From: Candidatus Acidiferrales bacterium
GTDB lineage: Bacteria > Acidobacteriota > Terriglobia > Acidiferrales > UBA7541
DNA length: 50,238 nucleotides
Direction: 5' to 3'
NCBI GenBank assembly: GCA_030037335.1
Contig: JASHRN010000188.1
Coordinates: 1 to 50,238, forward strand
How positions within the stretch are numbered: the stretch's first letter is position 1; each line of letters begins with the position of its first letter. A program made the position numbers and the translations under genes. The notes beneath the pieces are model-generated. The model saw only the letters and a list, made by a program, of their open reading frames with translations, was not told where the DNA came from and made no database searches. Below, piece by piece: positions 32,044 to 41,187 of this stretch.

Positions 32044-32995
32044 ATCCGTCTCCCGAGATGGATTTCAAATTATCGCGCGTGAGCGTGATTTTTCCGGGTT
32101 GATTGGGAGGCCCCAGTGGAGGAACAGTTCGGCCATTCAGCTCGAGCAGGATGGCGTTCGATTTGCTCGCCGACACGGTAAAGCTTTTCTGCGCATGAAA
32201 GGTGAGCGACTTCAGCGCATCGAGTTTACCAGAGAAAACATTTTTTCCGTCGGCGGCTACGGTGACTGTCGAAGTTTCTCCCGCTTCGACTTTTAACTCC
32301 ATAGGTCCGGCCGCAACTGTAGCGGATTTAGCTGCTCCGTTGGAGGCTTCCGCACTAGGGTCCAGTGACGCTCCGCTTGCCGGTGCGGATGTTTGGGATG
32401 CAACAGCCTGCGGCTTCGAGTTCTCAGCCGAACCATTGGTCGGGACAACACGATTCCCATTCGATGATGGATTCGCCGCTTGTTCAACTGGCGTTCTTGC
32501 CGCTGACACGGTCGGCGCACCATTGACCGGCGCATCGGCTGCGGAAGCGCCGTTCTTGTGGCGCAGTTTCGCCATGACGGTACGGAGAATTGGGTGGCGC
32601 GCGTGCCAGACGGTGATTGACGGGCCGTATCGCTGAGCCGCATACCAGCCGCCGGCGATAATCCCTGCGAGAACTACAATCGTGCCAATAATTGCAAACC
32701 AATTCCGCCGCTTGCGGACCGGCTCTTTGGTCCAAACCGCGATTTCCGGCCGCTCGCGCGTTTCGAGAGCGTATTCGGCAACGAGCCCTTCTTCATCCAT
32801 TCCAAGAAAACGCGCCACAGATCGAATGAAGCCGCGGTTGAAAATGCCGCCCGGGAGCTGGGCCCAGTGCTCATTCTCCAGAGCTTCGAGAAAACGCACA
32901 CTGATGCGTGTCGCGGCCGAAATCTCCTCCAGGGATACGCCGCGCATCTCGCGCTCACGTTTCAGGTGTTCGCCGAACGTGCTGGTCGGACTCAT
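32039..32995 (-). CDS. RodZ-like helix-turn-helix membrane protein
   Basis: A 318-residue protein with an N-terminal RodZ-type helix-turn-helix (about 6-75; FGEHLKREREMRGVSLEEIS). One membrane helix follows (about 99-117), then a Ser/Ala/Asn-rich linker and a C-terminal beta domain of the DUF4115 type (about 235-318). RodZ links MreB filaments to the cell envelope and sets rod shape. The ATG at 32995 follows a near-perfect promoter; a TTG at 33022 lies before it. Its stop overlaps the proposed ATT start of the next gene. Confidence 0.88.
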   Translation of the reverse strand: MSPTSTFGEHLKREREMRGVSLEEISAATRISVRFLEALENEHWAQLPGGIFNRGFIRSVARFLGMDEEGLVAEYALETRERPEIAVWTKEPVRKRRNWFAIIGTIVVLAGIIAGGWYAAQRYGPSITVWHARHPILRTVMAKLRHKNGASAADAPVNGAPTVSAARTPVEQAANPSSNGNRVVPTNGSAENSKPQAVASQTSAPASGASLDPSAEASNGAAKSATVAAGPMELKVEAGETSTVTVAADGKNVFSGKLDALKSLTFHAQKSFTVSASKSNAILLELNGRTVPPLGPPNQPGKITLTRDNLKSISGDGY

Positions 32996-33027
32996 TGCGG
33001 TGCCGGTGAAAAAATGATTCAATTCGA

Positions 33028-33056
33028 AATATAGGCGGGCGCTCCGCCAGTGTCAA
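33028..33056 (-). promoter_or_regulatory. Strong sigma-70 promoter of the RodZ-like gene
   Basis: A perfect TTGACA (33056-33051) is followed after 17 bases by TATATT (33033-33028) on the minus strand. It is the best promoter match in the window. Transcription should start near 33021, about 26 bases before the ATG. Confidence 0.75.
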
Positions 33057-33124
33057 TCGAAGCTCAGGGGCGGCGTACCATCGAGTGAAGATTCCCTTTT
33101 ATGCACTTCGCCCCGTGCGAGCCG

Positions 33125-33153
33125 TTGCAGTCGCCGCCTTGAAAACCTATAAT
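33125..33153 (+). promoter_or_regulatory. Promoter of the GGDEF gene, nearly leaderless
   Basis: TTGCAG (33125-33130) and a perfect TATAAT (33148-33153) are 17 bases apart. The expected transcription start (about 33159-33161) falls on the ATG at 33161. Confidence 0.6.
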
Positions 33154-33160
33154 GCCAGCG

Positions 33161-34315
33161 ATGCCCGAGGGCAAATTGCAGGAAACCGGTGGGTCCTTCG
33201 GCGCCCCTAAACCCAAAGTGTCTGAAGCCAAGCCTTTCCACGGAATCGAACGCCGCCGCAATCCGGCCACTGTGCGCGTCGAACAAGAAAGCAACGAAGT
33301 TTCCGTTTTCCACGAGCTCGGCAAAGCGCTGACCTCCTCCTTGCAGCTTGACCAGGTTCTCCGCACGATCATGGAGAAAATCAACGAGGTACTGCACCCG
33401 GATACGTGGTCGTTGCTGTTAATGGATACGGAAAAACAGGAACTTTATTTCGAAATCGCCACGGGAGAAGGCGCGGAGGCTCTGAAGGATGTTCGTATCA
33501 AACTCGGGCAGGGGATTGCCGGTTGGGTGGCGCAAACGGGAGAAGTTGTTGTGGTTCCTGACACGCAAACCGACTCGCGCTTTTTCTCCAAGGTCGACGA
33601 TAAGACCAAAATGCAGACGCGGTCCATTGTGGCCGTGCCGGTTCGTTTTCGCGAGCAGTGCCTTGGTGTAATCGAGCTGATTAACTGTGTCGGACCGGAG
33701 GGATTTAGCCCTCGCGAGCTTGCTTTGCTCGAAGCGCTTGCTGATTACGCCGCCATCGCCATCGAAAACGCGCGCCACGTGCAGCGCATTCACGAACTGA
33801 CTATCACCGACGACTGCACGACACTCTACAACGCGCGGCATCTGAACTTCATGCTCGATACCGAGATTTACCGCTCGCACCGCTACAGCTACGAATTCTC
33901 GATTATTTTCATCGACCTCGATCACTTCAAGACAGTCAACGATACTCACGGGCATCTGACGGGTTCGAAGCTTCTTGGCGAAATCGGTTCGGCGGTGAAG
34001 ACCAATTGCCGGCTGATCGACTTTGCGTTTCGCTACGGCGGCGACGAGTTTGTTCTGCTGCTGCCGCAAACTTCGAAGGAAAATGCGTGCCGTGTAGCCC
34101 GGCGGCTTCACGCGCTGATTCGCAGCACGGTGTGGCTGAAGGATGAGGGATTGAACGTGCACGTCACGGCGAGCGTGGGCGTCGCTTCGTTTCCCGTGGA
34201 CTCTGCGGACAAAGCGGGCTTGCTGCACCTTGCCGATGAAGCGATGTATCTGGTCAAAAACACTAGCCGCGACCGCGTTGCTGCGGCTTCCACGGGCGTA
34301 TTGCCTGAATCTTAG
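33161..34315 (+). CDS. GAF-domain diguanylate cyclase
   Basis: A 384-residue soluble protein that should make cyclic di-GMP from GTP. A GAF sensor domain (about 45-205) is followed by a GGDEF domain (about 215-370) with the intact GGDEF (293-297) and the metal-binding IDLDHFKTVNDTHGH. An RLID inhibitory site (284-287) stands exactly five residues before GGDEF, so product inhibition is likely. No membrane segment was seen. I chose the ATG at 33161; the ATG at 33152 lies inside the -10 box. The stop overlaps the convergent MFS gene by four bases. Confidence 0.93.
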   Translation: MPEGKLQETGGSFGAPKPKVSEAKPFHGIERRRNPATVRVEQESNEVSVFHELGKALTSSLQLDQVLRTIMEKINEVLHPDTWSLLLMDTEKQELYFEIATGEGAEALKDVRIKLGQGIAGWVAQTGEVVVVPDTQTDSRFFSKVDDKTKMQTRSIVAVPVRFREQCLGVIELINCVGPEGFSPRELALLEALADYAAIAIENARHVQRIHELTITDDCTTLYNARHLNFMLDTEIYRSHRYSYEFSIIFIDLDHFKTVNDTHGHLTGSKLLGEIGSAVKTNCRLIDFAFRYGGDEFVLLLPQTSKENACRVARRLHALIRSTVWLKDEGLNVHVTASVGVASFPVDSADKAGLLHLADEAMYLVKNTSRDRVAAASTGVLPES

Positions 34316-35568
34316 TCCAACTCTCTGGCTGCCCTCGCGCCTGTTGCCGCTGCGGAAGTTATCACCAGAATTGCTCCGCCGCCTGCGAACAGCCACGCCA
34401 GACTCCACTGCGCCACCACGCCCGCGATCGCGTAGGATACTGGAGTTAGTCCAATGGCTGCAAACATGAGCACGCTCATCACGCGGCCCAGCATGGCGCG
34501 TTCCACCCGCAGCTGAATCCACGTGCTGAATTGCACGTTCACGAACCCCACTCCGAGACCCATCACTGCCAGCAGCGCTGCGATCACGCCAAATTTCGGA
34601 TATGCGCCGATTCCAACCAGCTCCAGCCCGCAGAGGACTCCCAATCCGATGAATTGCAGGCCGCGTTTTCGGGCCTTCTTCACCACTCCACCGGCTGCCA
34701 TTCCCGCCAGCATCCCGCCACTAAAGCAGGAAAGAAAAGTTCCGAATGCCGCCGCCGAACCAAACCGGAATTTCGCCAGCGCGGCAAGCCCGATCGCTAC
34801 CGGTCCTGCGACGCAGAAATTCAGCATTGCGAAGATCACCATCAGGAAGAGGAGCGCGGAATCGCTTCGCACTGACCGCAATCCTTCGGCAATCGAATGC
34901 AGCATGCTGGGCCGCGTCCCGTTCGGATGTGCGATCTTCGGCGGCTCCGGAACTTTGATAAGTGCCACGATCGCTGCAAGGAAACTTACTGTGTCGAAGA
35001 AAAGGGCCGACGCAATTCCCCAGAATTTGATAATCAATCCCGCCGGCGCTGGTCCGACCATCTGTGTCATCACCGCGGATCCTTGCAGCAGCGCATTTGC
35101 CGGCTGAAATTCGCTTGGCTCAACCAGCGTGGGAACAAGCGAAGGGCCCGCCGGTAGCGCAAAAGCATCTGCAATTCCGAACACGAACGTCAGAACGTAA
35201 ATGTGCCACAATCGAATCACGTGCAGCCACACCAGAAGCGTTACGACGCCGACGAGAAACATTCGAACCGTGGTCGTACAGATCAGCACGTAACGCGCGG
35301 ACAGCCGATCCGTCGCCGCGCCGCCCACCAGCATCAAGGCTGCGCGCGGAATAGCCGCGATCATGAAAACCGTGCCCAGCACAAGGCTCGAGCCAGTGAG
35401 TTGCAACACTAGCCACGGCAGCGCCACGAGATAGAACTGGTCTCCCAGCAGGGAAACTGTGTTGCCGATCCACCAATTGCGGAAGTGCCGTTTTGCCAGC
35501 GGATGGCGCTTGAGCGGAGGTGAAGCTGCAGTTCCTATCGTCGTCTCACTTGCCGATGCCGCTGTCAT
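34312..35568 (-). CDS. MFS transporter
   Basis: A 418-residue permease with about 12 hydrophobic helices, of the drug/siderophore-exporter (MFS_3) type. The segment NWWIGNTVSLLGDQFYLVALPWLVLQ near the start is typical, as is the DRLS loop after helix 2. The ATG at 35568 has AAAGG upstream. The frame is open to 35766, but that part covers the promoter. The substrate is unknown. Confidence 0.9.
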   Translation of the reverse strand: MTAASASETTIGTAASPPLKRHPLAKRHFRNWWIGNTVSLLGDQFYLVALPWLVLQLTGSSLVLGTVFMIAAIPRAALMLVGGAATDRLSARYVLICTTTVRMFLVGVVTLLVWLHVIRLWHIYVLTFVFGIADAFALPAGPSLVPTLVEPSEFQPANALLQGSAVMTQMVGPAPAGLIIKFWGIASALFFDTVSFLAAIVALIKVPEPPKIAHPNGTRPSMLHSIAEGLRSVRSDSALLFLMVIFAMLNFCVAGPVAIGLAALAKFRFGSAAAFGTFLSCFSGGMLAGMAAGGVVKKARKRGLQFIGLGVLCGLELVGIGAYPKFGVIAALLAVMGLGVGFVNVQFSTWIQLRVERAMLGRVMSVLMFAAIGLTPVSYAIAGVVAQWSLAWLFAGGGAILVITSAAATGARAARELD

Positions 35569-35622
35569 TGGCCTTTGCCCGATGCAAGAAGTGGCAGCAT
35601 TCAGATCAATCCTTGGCGCGGA

Positions 35623-35631
35623 AGTGTAGCA
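35623..35631 (-). promoter_or_regulatory. Possible extended -10 promoter of the MFS gene
   Basis: TGCTACACT on the minus strand is an extended -10 box. A TTGAAG lies 15 bases upstream, a little close for a -35. Confidence 0.4.
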
Positions 35632-35752
35632 AAGACTTTCTGACTTCAACCGGAACTTTTTTCTTGAACGGCTCGCGGCCATGACTAAGTGACGCAATAG
35701 ATGATGGGTTACGCACTCAACGACCGCCATTGAATGACTCACTATAGGCCGG

Positions 35753-35781
35753 TTGTGCCCCTCCATCTTCTTTCCTATACT
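35753..35781 (+). promoter_or_regulatory. Sigma-70 promoter of the LPS-export operon
   Basis: TTGTGC (35753-35758) and TATACT (35776-35781) are 17 bases apart. Transcription near 35788 leaves about 10 bases before the ATG at 35798. It probably drives the run from lptC/A onward. Confidence 0.6.
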
Positions 35782-35797
35782 CAGCGTCTAACTGCTC

Positions 35798-38098
35798 ATG
35801 GCCGCTTCAAAGTTCAAGGGGATGCGCAACCGCGAAGCCGCGCGCTATGCACGCTGGTCCGCCGGCATTGCGTTTGTGATCTGCGTCGCCGTCATCGGCG
35901 TCTACCTGCAACGGCGAATGAGCGGACGAAGCAGTGAAAAAAAAGTTCATCCTGTCCCGGAGGCGGTCGCTCAGCAATCCGCGGGCTTCACCATCTCCCG
36001 CGCGATTGGCCCGCAAACGATTTTCACAGTGCATGCCTCGCAAGCGACTGAATTCAAGGATCAGAATCGCAGCCTGCTTGAAAATGTGAACATTACGATT
36101 TACGGCCCCCGCGGAGACCGCAACGATTCAGTGCATGCGGGGGAATGCAGCTACGAACCGACGACGGGCAGTATTCGCTGCCAGGGAGTCGTGCAGATTG
36201 ATCTGCGGAATCCGGGACAGAAAGCGGGCGCGGAAAAGAAGGAATTGCATTTAGAGACTACTAATATTTTATTCGAGCACGACAGCGGGAGGGTCAGCAC
36301 GGAAAATCCGGTGACGCTCAAATTTCCGGGAGGAGTGGGAACAGGCACAGGCCTCGTTTACGAGCCGCAGACGGAGAATGCAACGCTCGAAAAGAACGTG
36401 GAGCTCGAGATTCAATCTCCTTCCCAGTCAAATGCGACGCCTGTTCATATCAGCGGCAGCGCGCTTGAGTTCCGGCGCAGCCAGAACCTCGCGCGAATCA
36501 CTGGCCCAGTCCGGGTTCAACAGGATGACCGCACGCTCACTGCGGGCGCACTGCAATTGCAGCTCGATGCCGCGATGCAGCCTGCACGCGCTGTGGCGAC
36601 GGGTAATCCTGAAGTGATTGTGAGGAGTGCACGCGGAAGCATGTCGCTCGCGGCCGACCAGATGACCACGGATTTTGCACCCAGCGGCGTCATCGAAGAA
36701 ATCAGCGCCGACCAGGACGTGCGCGCGGATGTTTCTGCTCGTAATGGCGGAGAAAATCATCTGTCCGCGCAACACATGCAAGTTTTGATGAATTCCGATA
36801 AACAGCAGACTGACGCACGCGAGATTCTTGCGCAGAACGGGGTAAAACTGACAATGAGCCGCGCTGGATCACGAGGAAATCTCACGACTGAAAATCTTCG
36901 CGTGGAATTGTCGCCCGATGAGGGCGGTCGCGGCGAAAGAATTGCGAGTGCCGAAACCCTGGCGCCTGCGAAACTGACCTTGAGTAAGGCGGCGGAAACC
37001 GATGAAATTGAGGGCGGGAATTTGAGCGCGACCTTCGGTGTAAACGATCAAATCAGCGATTTGCGCGGAGCTTCGGGTGTGCGCGTAAATCGAATGCTGG
37101 GATCCAAGCCACCGGAAACGAGCACAGCGCAAGACCTTTTGGCGATATTTCAGCCGGATGGGAGCTGGCGAACCATCGATGAAAAGGGCAATGTGACGTT
37201 GCAGCAGGGTACGAAGCGCGGGACTGCGAACTCAGCCACGATGGTTCGAGCCACCAATGACATTACGCTCGATGGCGCTGCATCCGTAGATGATTCGAGT
37301 TCGCATCTGCAAGCAGAAGAGATCGACATCAATGAAGCAAAGAACGAACTTCGCGCTCACGGGAACGTGACGGCAGCTTTCGCGTCAAGCCAAGGGCAAA
37401 TCCGAACGAATGCACAGGCAGGCGCAACACACATTTCTGCCGATGAAATGAGCGGGACGTCACCTGAAAAGCCAGTGAGCGGGACATCATCGGGCGTCGG
37501 CCATGCCATTTTCTCTGGCCGCGCTCGAATGTGGCAAGGTCCCGATGTTTTGCAGGCACAAACGATTGAATTCTGGCAGAGCGAACAACGCGCCGAAGCA
37601 CGCGGAGGTGTGCTGGGCGAATTTCTGGATACCCCGCATACCCAGAAGCAAATCGAACTGACAAGCGGGAAGAGCTCCCCAAAAAATTCCTCGCCGGTCC
37701 TGTGGCAAGTGCGCGCGCCGCAGGTCGATTACTGGGGCGCCGGTGAAAGAATGGAATGGGCCGGTGGCGTCGATGCGCGCTCTTCGGAAGCAAACATTCA
37801 GAGTCGAACCATGCAAATGTTTTTCACCCGTCAGAATGACTCGCAAGTGCTCGAGCGGGCGCTCGCCACGGGCGGCGTGCGTGTTGAGCAAAATGGCCGT
37901 AAAGGAATGGCTGATCGCGGCGAATACGTCGCACGAGAAGGGAAATTCATTCTTTCGGGAGGTCAGCCGACACTGGCCGACGGTTCTGGAAACACTGCAA
38001 CAGGCCGTGAATTGACCTTCTTTTTAGCGAATGATACGATTCTGATTGACTCGCAGAACGAGGCGCGAACCATCACCAAGCACCGAGCCGAGAAATGA
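35798..38098 (+). CDS. lptC: LptC/LptA-like LPS transport protein, very long
   Basis: A 766-residue protein, about twice the summed length of E. coli LptC and LptA. A short basic cytoplasmic start and one membrane helix (about 18-38) are as in LptC. The rest is periplasmic and repeats OstA-like beta phrases, such as ENVNITIYGPRGD, ARITGPVRVQQDDRTLTAGAL and AEEIDINEAKNELRAHGNV. By family knowledge it carries LPS from the inner-membrane exporter toward the outer membrane. The following gene is lptB, seven bases on. No separate lptA, lptF or lptG is in the window. Domain limits are approximate. Confidence 0.85.
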   Translation: MAASKFKGMRNREAARYARWSAGIAFVICVAVIGVYLQRRMSGRSSEKKVHPVPEAVAQQSAGFTISRAIGPQTIFTVHASQATEFKDQNRSLLENVNITIYGPRGDRNDSVHAGECSYEPTTGSIRCQGVVQIDLRNPGQKAGAEKKELHLETTNILFEHDSGRVSTENPVTLKFPGGVGTGTGLVYEPQTENATLEKNVELEIQSPSQSNATPVHISGSALEFRRSQNLARITGPVRVQQDDRTLTAGALQLQLDAAMQPARAVATGNPEVIVRSARGSMSLAADQMTTDFAPSGVIEEISADQDVRADVSARNGGENHLSAQHMQVLMNSDKQQTDAREILAQNGVKLTMSRAGSRGNLTTENLRVELSPDEGGRGERIASAETLAPAKLTLSKAAETDEIEGGNLSATFGVNDQISDLRGASGVRVNRMLGSKPPETSTAQDLLAIFQPDGSWRTIDEKGNVTLQQGTKRGTANSATMVRATNDITLDGAASVDDSSSHLQAEEIDINEAKNELRAHGNVTAAFASSQGQIRTNAQAGATHISADEMSGTSPEKPVSGTSSGVGHAIFSGRARMWQGPDVLQAQTIEFWQSEQRAEARGGVLGEFLDTPHTQKQIELTSGKSSPKNSSPVLWQVRAPQVDYWGAGERMEWAGGVDARSSEANIQSRTMQMFFTRQNDSQVLERALATGGVRVEQNGRKGMADRGEYVAREGKFILSGGQPTLADGSGNTATGRELTFFLANDTILIDSQNEARTITKHRAEK

Positions 38099-38104
38099 AC
38101 GGGC

Positions 38105-38830
38105 ATGTCGAAGCTCCAAGCCGCGGAATTAAGGAAAGCCTATCGAGGCCGCACGGTTGTCGATAACGTCAACTTGGAGATTCAACAGGGAGAAGTGGTA
38201 GGGCTGCTGGGCCCGAACGGCGCGGGAAAAACCACCACGTTTTACATTTTGGTGGGTTTGGCGCGTGCGGATTTCGGGCGCGTGCTCCTGGACGACGAAG
38301 ACATCAGCGATCTCCCGGTGTATCTTCGTGCGCGCAGCGGAATCAGCTATCTTCCACAGGAACCCTCCGTATTTCGCAAGCTGACGGTCGAAGAAAACTT
38401 GCTGGCAGTGCTGGAGACTTTGCCCATTACGGCAGAGCAGCGCCGCGATCGAGTGGAAGAATTGTTGGCGCAGATGGGGCTCGAAGGGATCCGCAGCAGC
38501 AAAGGGTACGTTCTTTCGGGCGGAGAGCGGCGGCGGCTCGAAATTGCTCGCTCTCTGGCGCTACAGCCGTCGTTCGTTCTGCTGGACGAACCTTTTTCGG
38601 GAATTGATCCGTTGACGGTGCTGGATTTGCAGAAAATCATCGGCGAGCTGAGTGCCGCGGGAATTGGCGCGCTGGTGACGGATCACAATGTTCGTGAAAC
38701 ATTGGCCGTAACTGACCGCGCGTACATCATACATGGAGGAAAGATCTTGTGCGCCGGGACGCCAGAGGAATTAAGCAGTGATGCGGAAGTGCGGAGACTG
38801 TATCTTGGCGAGAATTTTCGCTTGAACTGA
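38105..38830 (+). CDS. lptB: LPS export ABC transporter ATP-binding protein LptB
   Basis: A 241-residue ATPase of the LptB2FG exporter. It has Walker [10 protein letters not shown] (36-44), the LptB-style [20 protein letters not shown]-loop region, signature [15 protein letters not shown], Walker B FVLLDEP and the switch histidine in TDHNVRETL. It lies between the lptC/A gene and rpoN, the classical order in Proteobacteria too. Confidence 0.95.
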   Translation: MSKLQAAELRKAYRGRTVVDNVNLEIQQGEVVGLLGPNGAGKTTTFYILVGLARADFGRVLLDDEDISDLPVYLRARSGISYLPQEPSVFRKLTVEENLLAVLETLPITAEQRRDRVEELLAQMGLEGIRSSKGYVLSGGERRRLEIARSLALQPSFVLLDEPFSGIDPLTVLDLQKIIGELSAAGIGALVTDHNVRETLAVTDRAYIIHGGKILCAGTPEELSSDAEVRRLYLGENFRLN

Positions 38831-38845
38831 TTCCTAGATGACGCA

Positions 38846-40288
38846 ATGAACTGGCTGCAACCAAAACTGAATCTCCGGCTGGCGCAAAAGCAGATTTTGA
38901 CACCGGGGCTCGTGCAGATGGTGAGCGTGCTTGCGCTCAACCGTCTCGAGTTGCGCGAGATGATCAATCAGGAGATTACAGAAAATCCGATGCTGGAGGT
39001 TTTAGGCGACGACGGGGTGGTCAGTGAAGATTACACCGACGAAGCTTTCGTCAAGGAAGAAACAGAGAAGGTTCCCGAGGCGGAAGGCGCAAATCCTTTC
39101 GATGAATTCGACGTCAGCTCGTTCTTCACGAAATACCTCGATACTCCAGCGGCGAGCGGCGTCAGCAGCGAGCATGAGGAGATTGAAAGACCCGGCTTTG
39201 ATAAATTTCTCTCATCCCCGCAGAGCTTGGCGGACCACCTGATGTGGCAATTGAGCGTGAGCATTTGCAGCGAAGAGGTTCGCAAAGCGTCGGAACTGAT
39301 CATCGGAAATCTGGACGAAAACGGATATTTGATGACCACGCTCGAAGAAATCTCTCAAACCAACGAATATTCAATGGAAGACGTCGAAGAAGCGCTGGCG
39401 GTGGTGCAGGAGTTCGATCCGCCGGGGGTGGCGGCGCGGGACTTGAAGGAATGTCTGCTGTTGCAATTAAAAGTTGTGGATCCGCAGAATACGCTCGCGC
39501 AGCAGATCGTTTCGGATCATCTGAAAATGTTGCAGAACAATCAACTCAAGGAAATTGCCCGCGCGCTGAATCGCCCCATCGAAGCCGTGAAGCGCGCGGT
39601 TGATGTGGTAAAGCGCCTGGATCCCAAGCCCGGTTTGCGCTACAACAAAACGGAGCCGCGCCTCGTTGAGCCCGATGTCCAATTTCGCAAAGTCGATGGC
39701 GAATGGCAGGCCTTTTTGAACGACGATGATTTGCCGCAATTGCGTCTGAGCCCTGTTTACCGCAGATTATTGCAGCGCGATGCTGCTGACCGCGACGTTC
39801 GCAATTACGTGAAGGAGCGTTTCACTGCCGCCGTGCAGCTAATCAAGAACATCGAGCAGCGTAAACACACGATTGTGCGCGTATGTCAGTCCGTGTTGCG
39901 CCGCCAGAGGGATTTCCTGGAATATGGCGTCGACCATTTGCGCCCTATGATGATCAAGGAAGTGGCTGAGGAAGTCGGCGTGCATCCTTCGACTGTGAGC
40001 CGCGCCGTCGCCAACAAATACGCGCATACGCCACAAGGGGTTTTCGAGCTGCGCTATTTCTTTTCGGAATCCGTGAATGGGCCGCAGGGCGGGGAAATGT
40101 CTCTGCTTTCGTTGAAACGGCGAGTAAAGAAAATGATCGAAGAAGAGGACGCGACGCACCCGTTAACCGACGAGCAAATCGCCAAACGATTGGACGAAGA
40201 GGGAATCCACGTCACGCGCCGCACCGTGGCGAAGTACCGTGAGGATTTGCGAATTCCTAGTACGCATCAGCGTCGGCAGAAGGACTGA
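38846..40288 (+). CDS. rpoN: RNA polymerase sigma-54 factor
   Basis: A 480-residue sigma-54. Region I is Gln/Leu-rich at the N-terminus (LRLAQKQILTPGLVQMV), followed by an acidic linker (about 50-115), the core-binding domain and the C-terminal DNA-binding part. The RpoN box reads TRRTVAKYRED near the end, one residue from the usual ARRTVAKYRE. The ATG at 38846 is 15 bases after lptB. It would need enhancer-binding activators, none of which is in the window. Confidence 0.95.
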   Translation: MNWLQPKLNLRLAQKQILTPGLVQMVSVLALNRLELREMINQEITENPMLEVLGDDGVVSEDYTDEAFVKEETEKVPEAEGANPFDEFDVSSFFTKYLDTPAASGVSSEHEEIERPGFDKFLSSPQSLADHLMWQLSVSICSEEVRKASELIIGNLDENGYLMTTLEEISQTNEYSMEDVEEALAVVQEFDPPGVAARDLKECLLLQLKVVDPQNTLAQQIVSDHLKMLQNNQLKEIARALNRPIEAVKRAVDVVKRLDPKPGLRYNKTEPRLVEPDVQFRKVDGEWQAFLNDDDLPQLRLSPVYRRLLQRDAADRDVRNYVKERFTAAVQLIKNIEQRKHTIVRVCQSVLRRQRDFLEYGVDHLRPMMIKEVAEEVGVHPSTVSRAVANKYAHTPQGVFELRYFFSESVNGPQGGEMSLLSLKRRVKKMIEEEDATHPLTDEQIAKRLDEEGIHVTRRTVAKYREDLRIPSTHQRRQKD

Positions 40289-40302
40289 CGAGTAGCTTCA
40301 CC

Positions 40303-41187
40303 GTGGCGACGAGTCATACTCAGCCGAATCGCCAGTTGGTGATTCTCACCGGCCTTTCCGGTTCGGGGAAAGGCTCGGTGCTGCGCACCTTCGAGGACTT
40401 GGGCTTCTATTGCGTCGACAATCTCCCCGTTTCTTTTATCCCTTCTTTCGCCGAGCAGTCTATGGATGGCGCCGGCGAGTTCGAGAGGGCCGCCTTGCTG
40501 GTGGATGCGCGCGAAGGGGAACAGCTCAAAAGATTGCCGGAAGTTTACCGCAAATTGCGGCGTGAGTATCCTGCAACACTGGTTTTCGTGGAGGCGAGCG
40601 ATGAAGCGTTGGCCCGTCGCTTCAGCGAAACGCGTCGGCCGCATCCGATGGGCCCGGAGGTTCCGATTTTGGAGGGAATCCGGCTCGAGCGGGCTCAGAT
40701 GGCGCCGATCCGCGAAATTTCCGACGTGGTGGTCGATACGACAAAATTCACTGTTCATGAGTTGCGCCAGTTCATCATCGATCGTTTTCAAAAGGCTGGA
40801 CGCCGGCCGATGCTGGTTTCACTGGTCAGCTTTGGCTACCGCTTCGGTCTGCCTTCGGATGCGGACTTGGTTTTTGATGTGCGCTTTTTGCCGAATCCTC
40901 ATTTTGTCGCGAAGTTGCGGCCTTACAGCGGCAAAAACGCCCGTGTGGCGAGGTACATTCGCTCGTTCAAGCAAACGGGAGAGTTCTTGCGAAGAATCGA
41001 AGGTTTGCTGGAATATCTGATTCCGCACTACATCAGTGAAGGCAAGAGCTATCTGACCATCGCATTTGGTTGCACAGGCGGACGGCATCGCTCGGTGATG
41101 ATGGCTGAAGCAGTTGCGAAGGCTCTTGCCAAGCGTGGCTACACCACTAAGCTGGAGCACCGGGACTTGGAGCGGTCGAAAACGTGA
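40303..41187 (+). CDS. rapZ: RNase adapter protein RapZ (YvcJ family)
   Basis: A 294-residue P-loop protein of the RapZ/YvcJ family. In E. coli RapZ hands GlmZ small RNA to RNase E and so sets glucosamine-6-phosphate synthesis. The N-terminal GLSGSGKGS (17-25), FEDLGFYCVDNLP and the C-terminal FGCTGGRHRSV are clear. The residue after the Walker A lysine is Gly rather than Ser/Thr. The GTG at 40303 is 14 bases after rpoN. The hpf and ptsN genes usually found between rpoN and rapZ are absent. Confidence 0.93.
   Translation: MATSHTQPNRQLVILTGLSGSGKGSVLRTFEDLGFYCVDNLPVSFIPSFAEQSMDGAGEFERAALLVDAREGEQLKRLPEVYRKLRREYPATLVFVEASDEALARRFSETRRPHPMGPEVPILEGIRLERAQMAPIREISDVVVDTTKFTVHELRQFIIDRFQKAGRRPMLVSLVSFGYRFGLPSDADLVFDVRFLPNPHFVAKLRPYSGKNARVARYIRSFKQTGEFLRRIEGLLEYLIPHYISEGKSYLTIAFGCTGGRHRSVMMAEAVAKALAKRGYTTKLEHRDLERSKT

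Noticed and set aside
33419-34522. A 367-codon minus-strand frame
   Set aside because: Antisense to the GAF-GGDEF gene; Arg-rich and without motifs.
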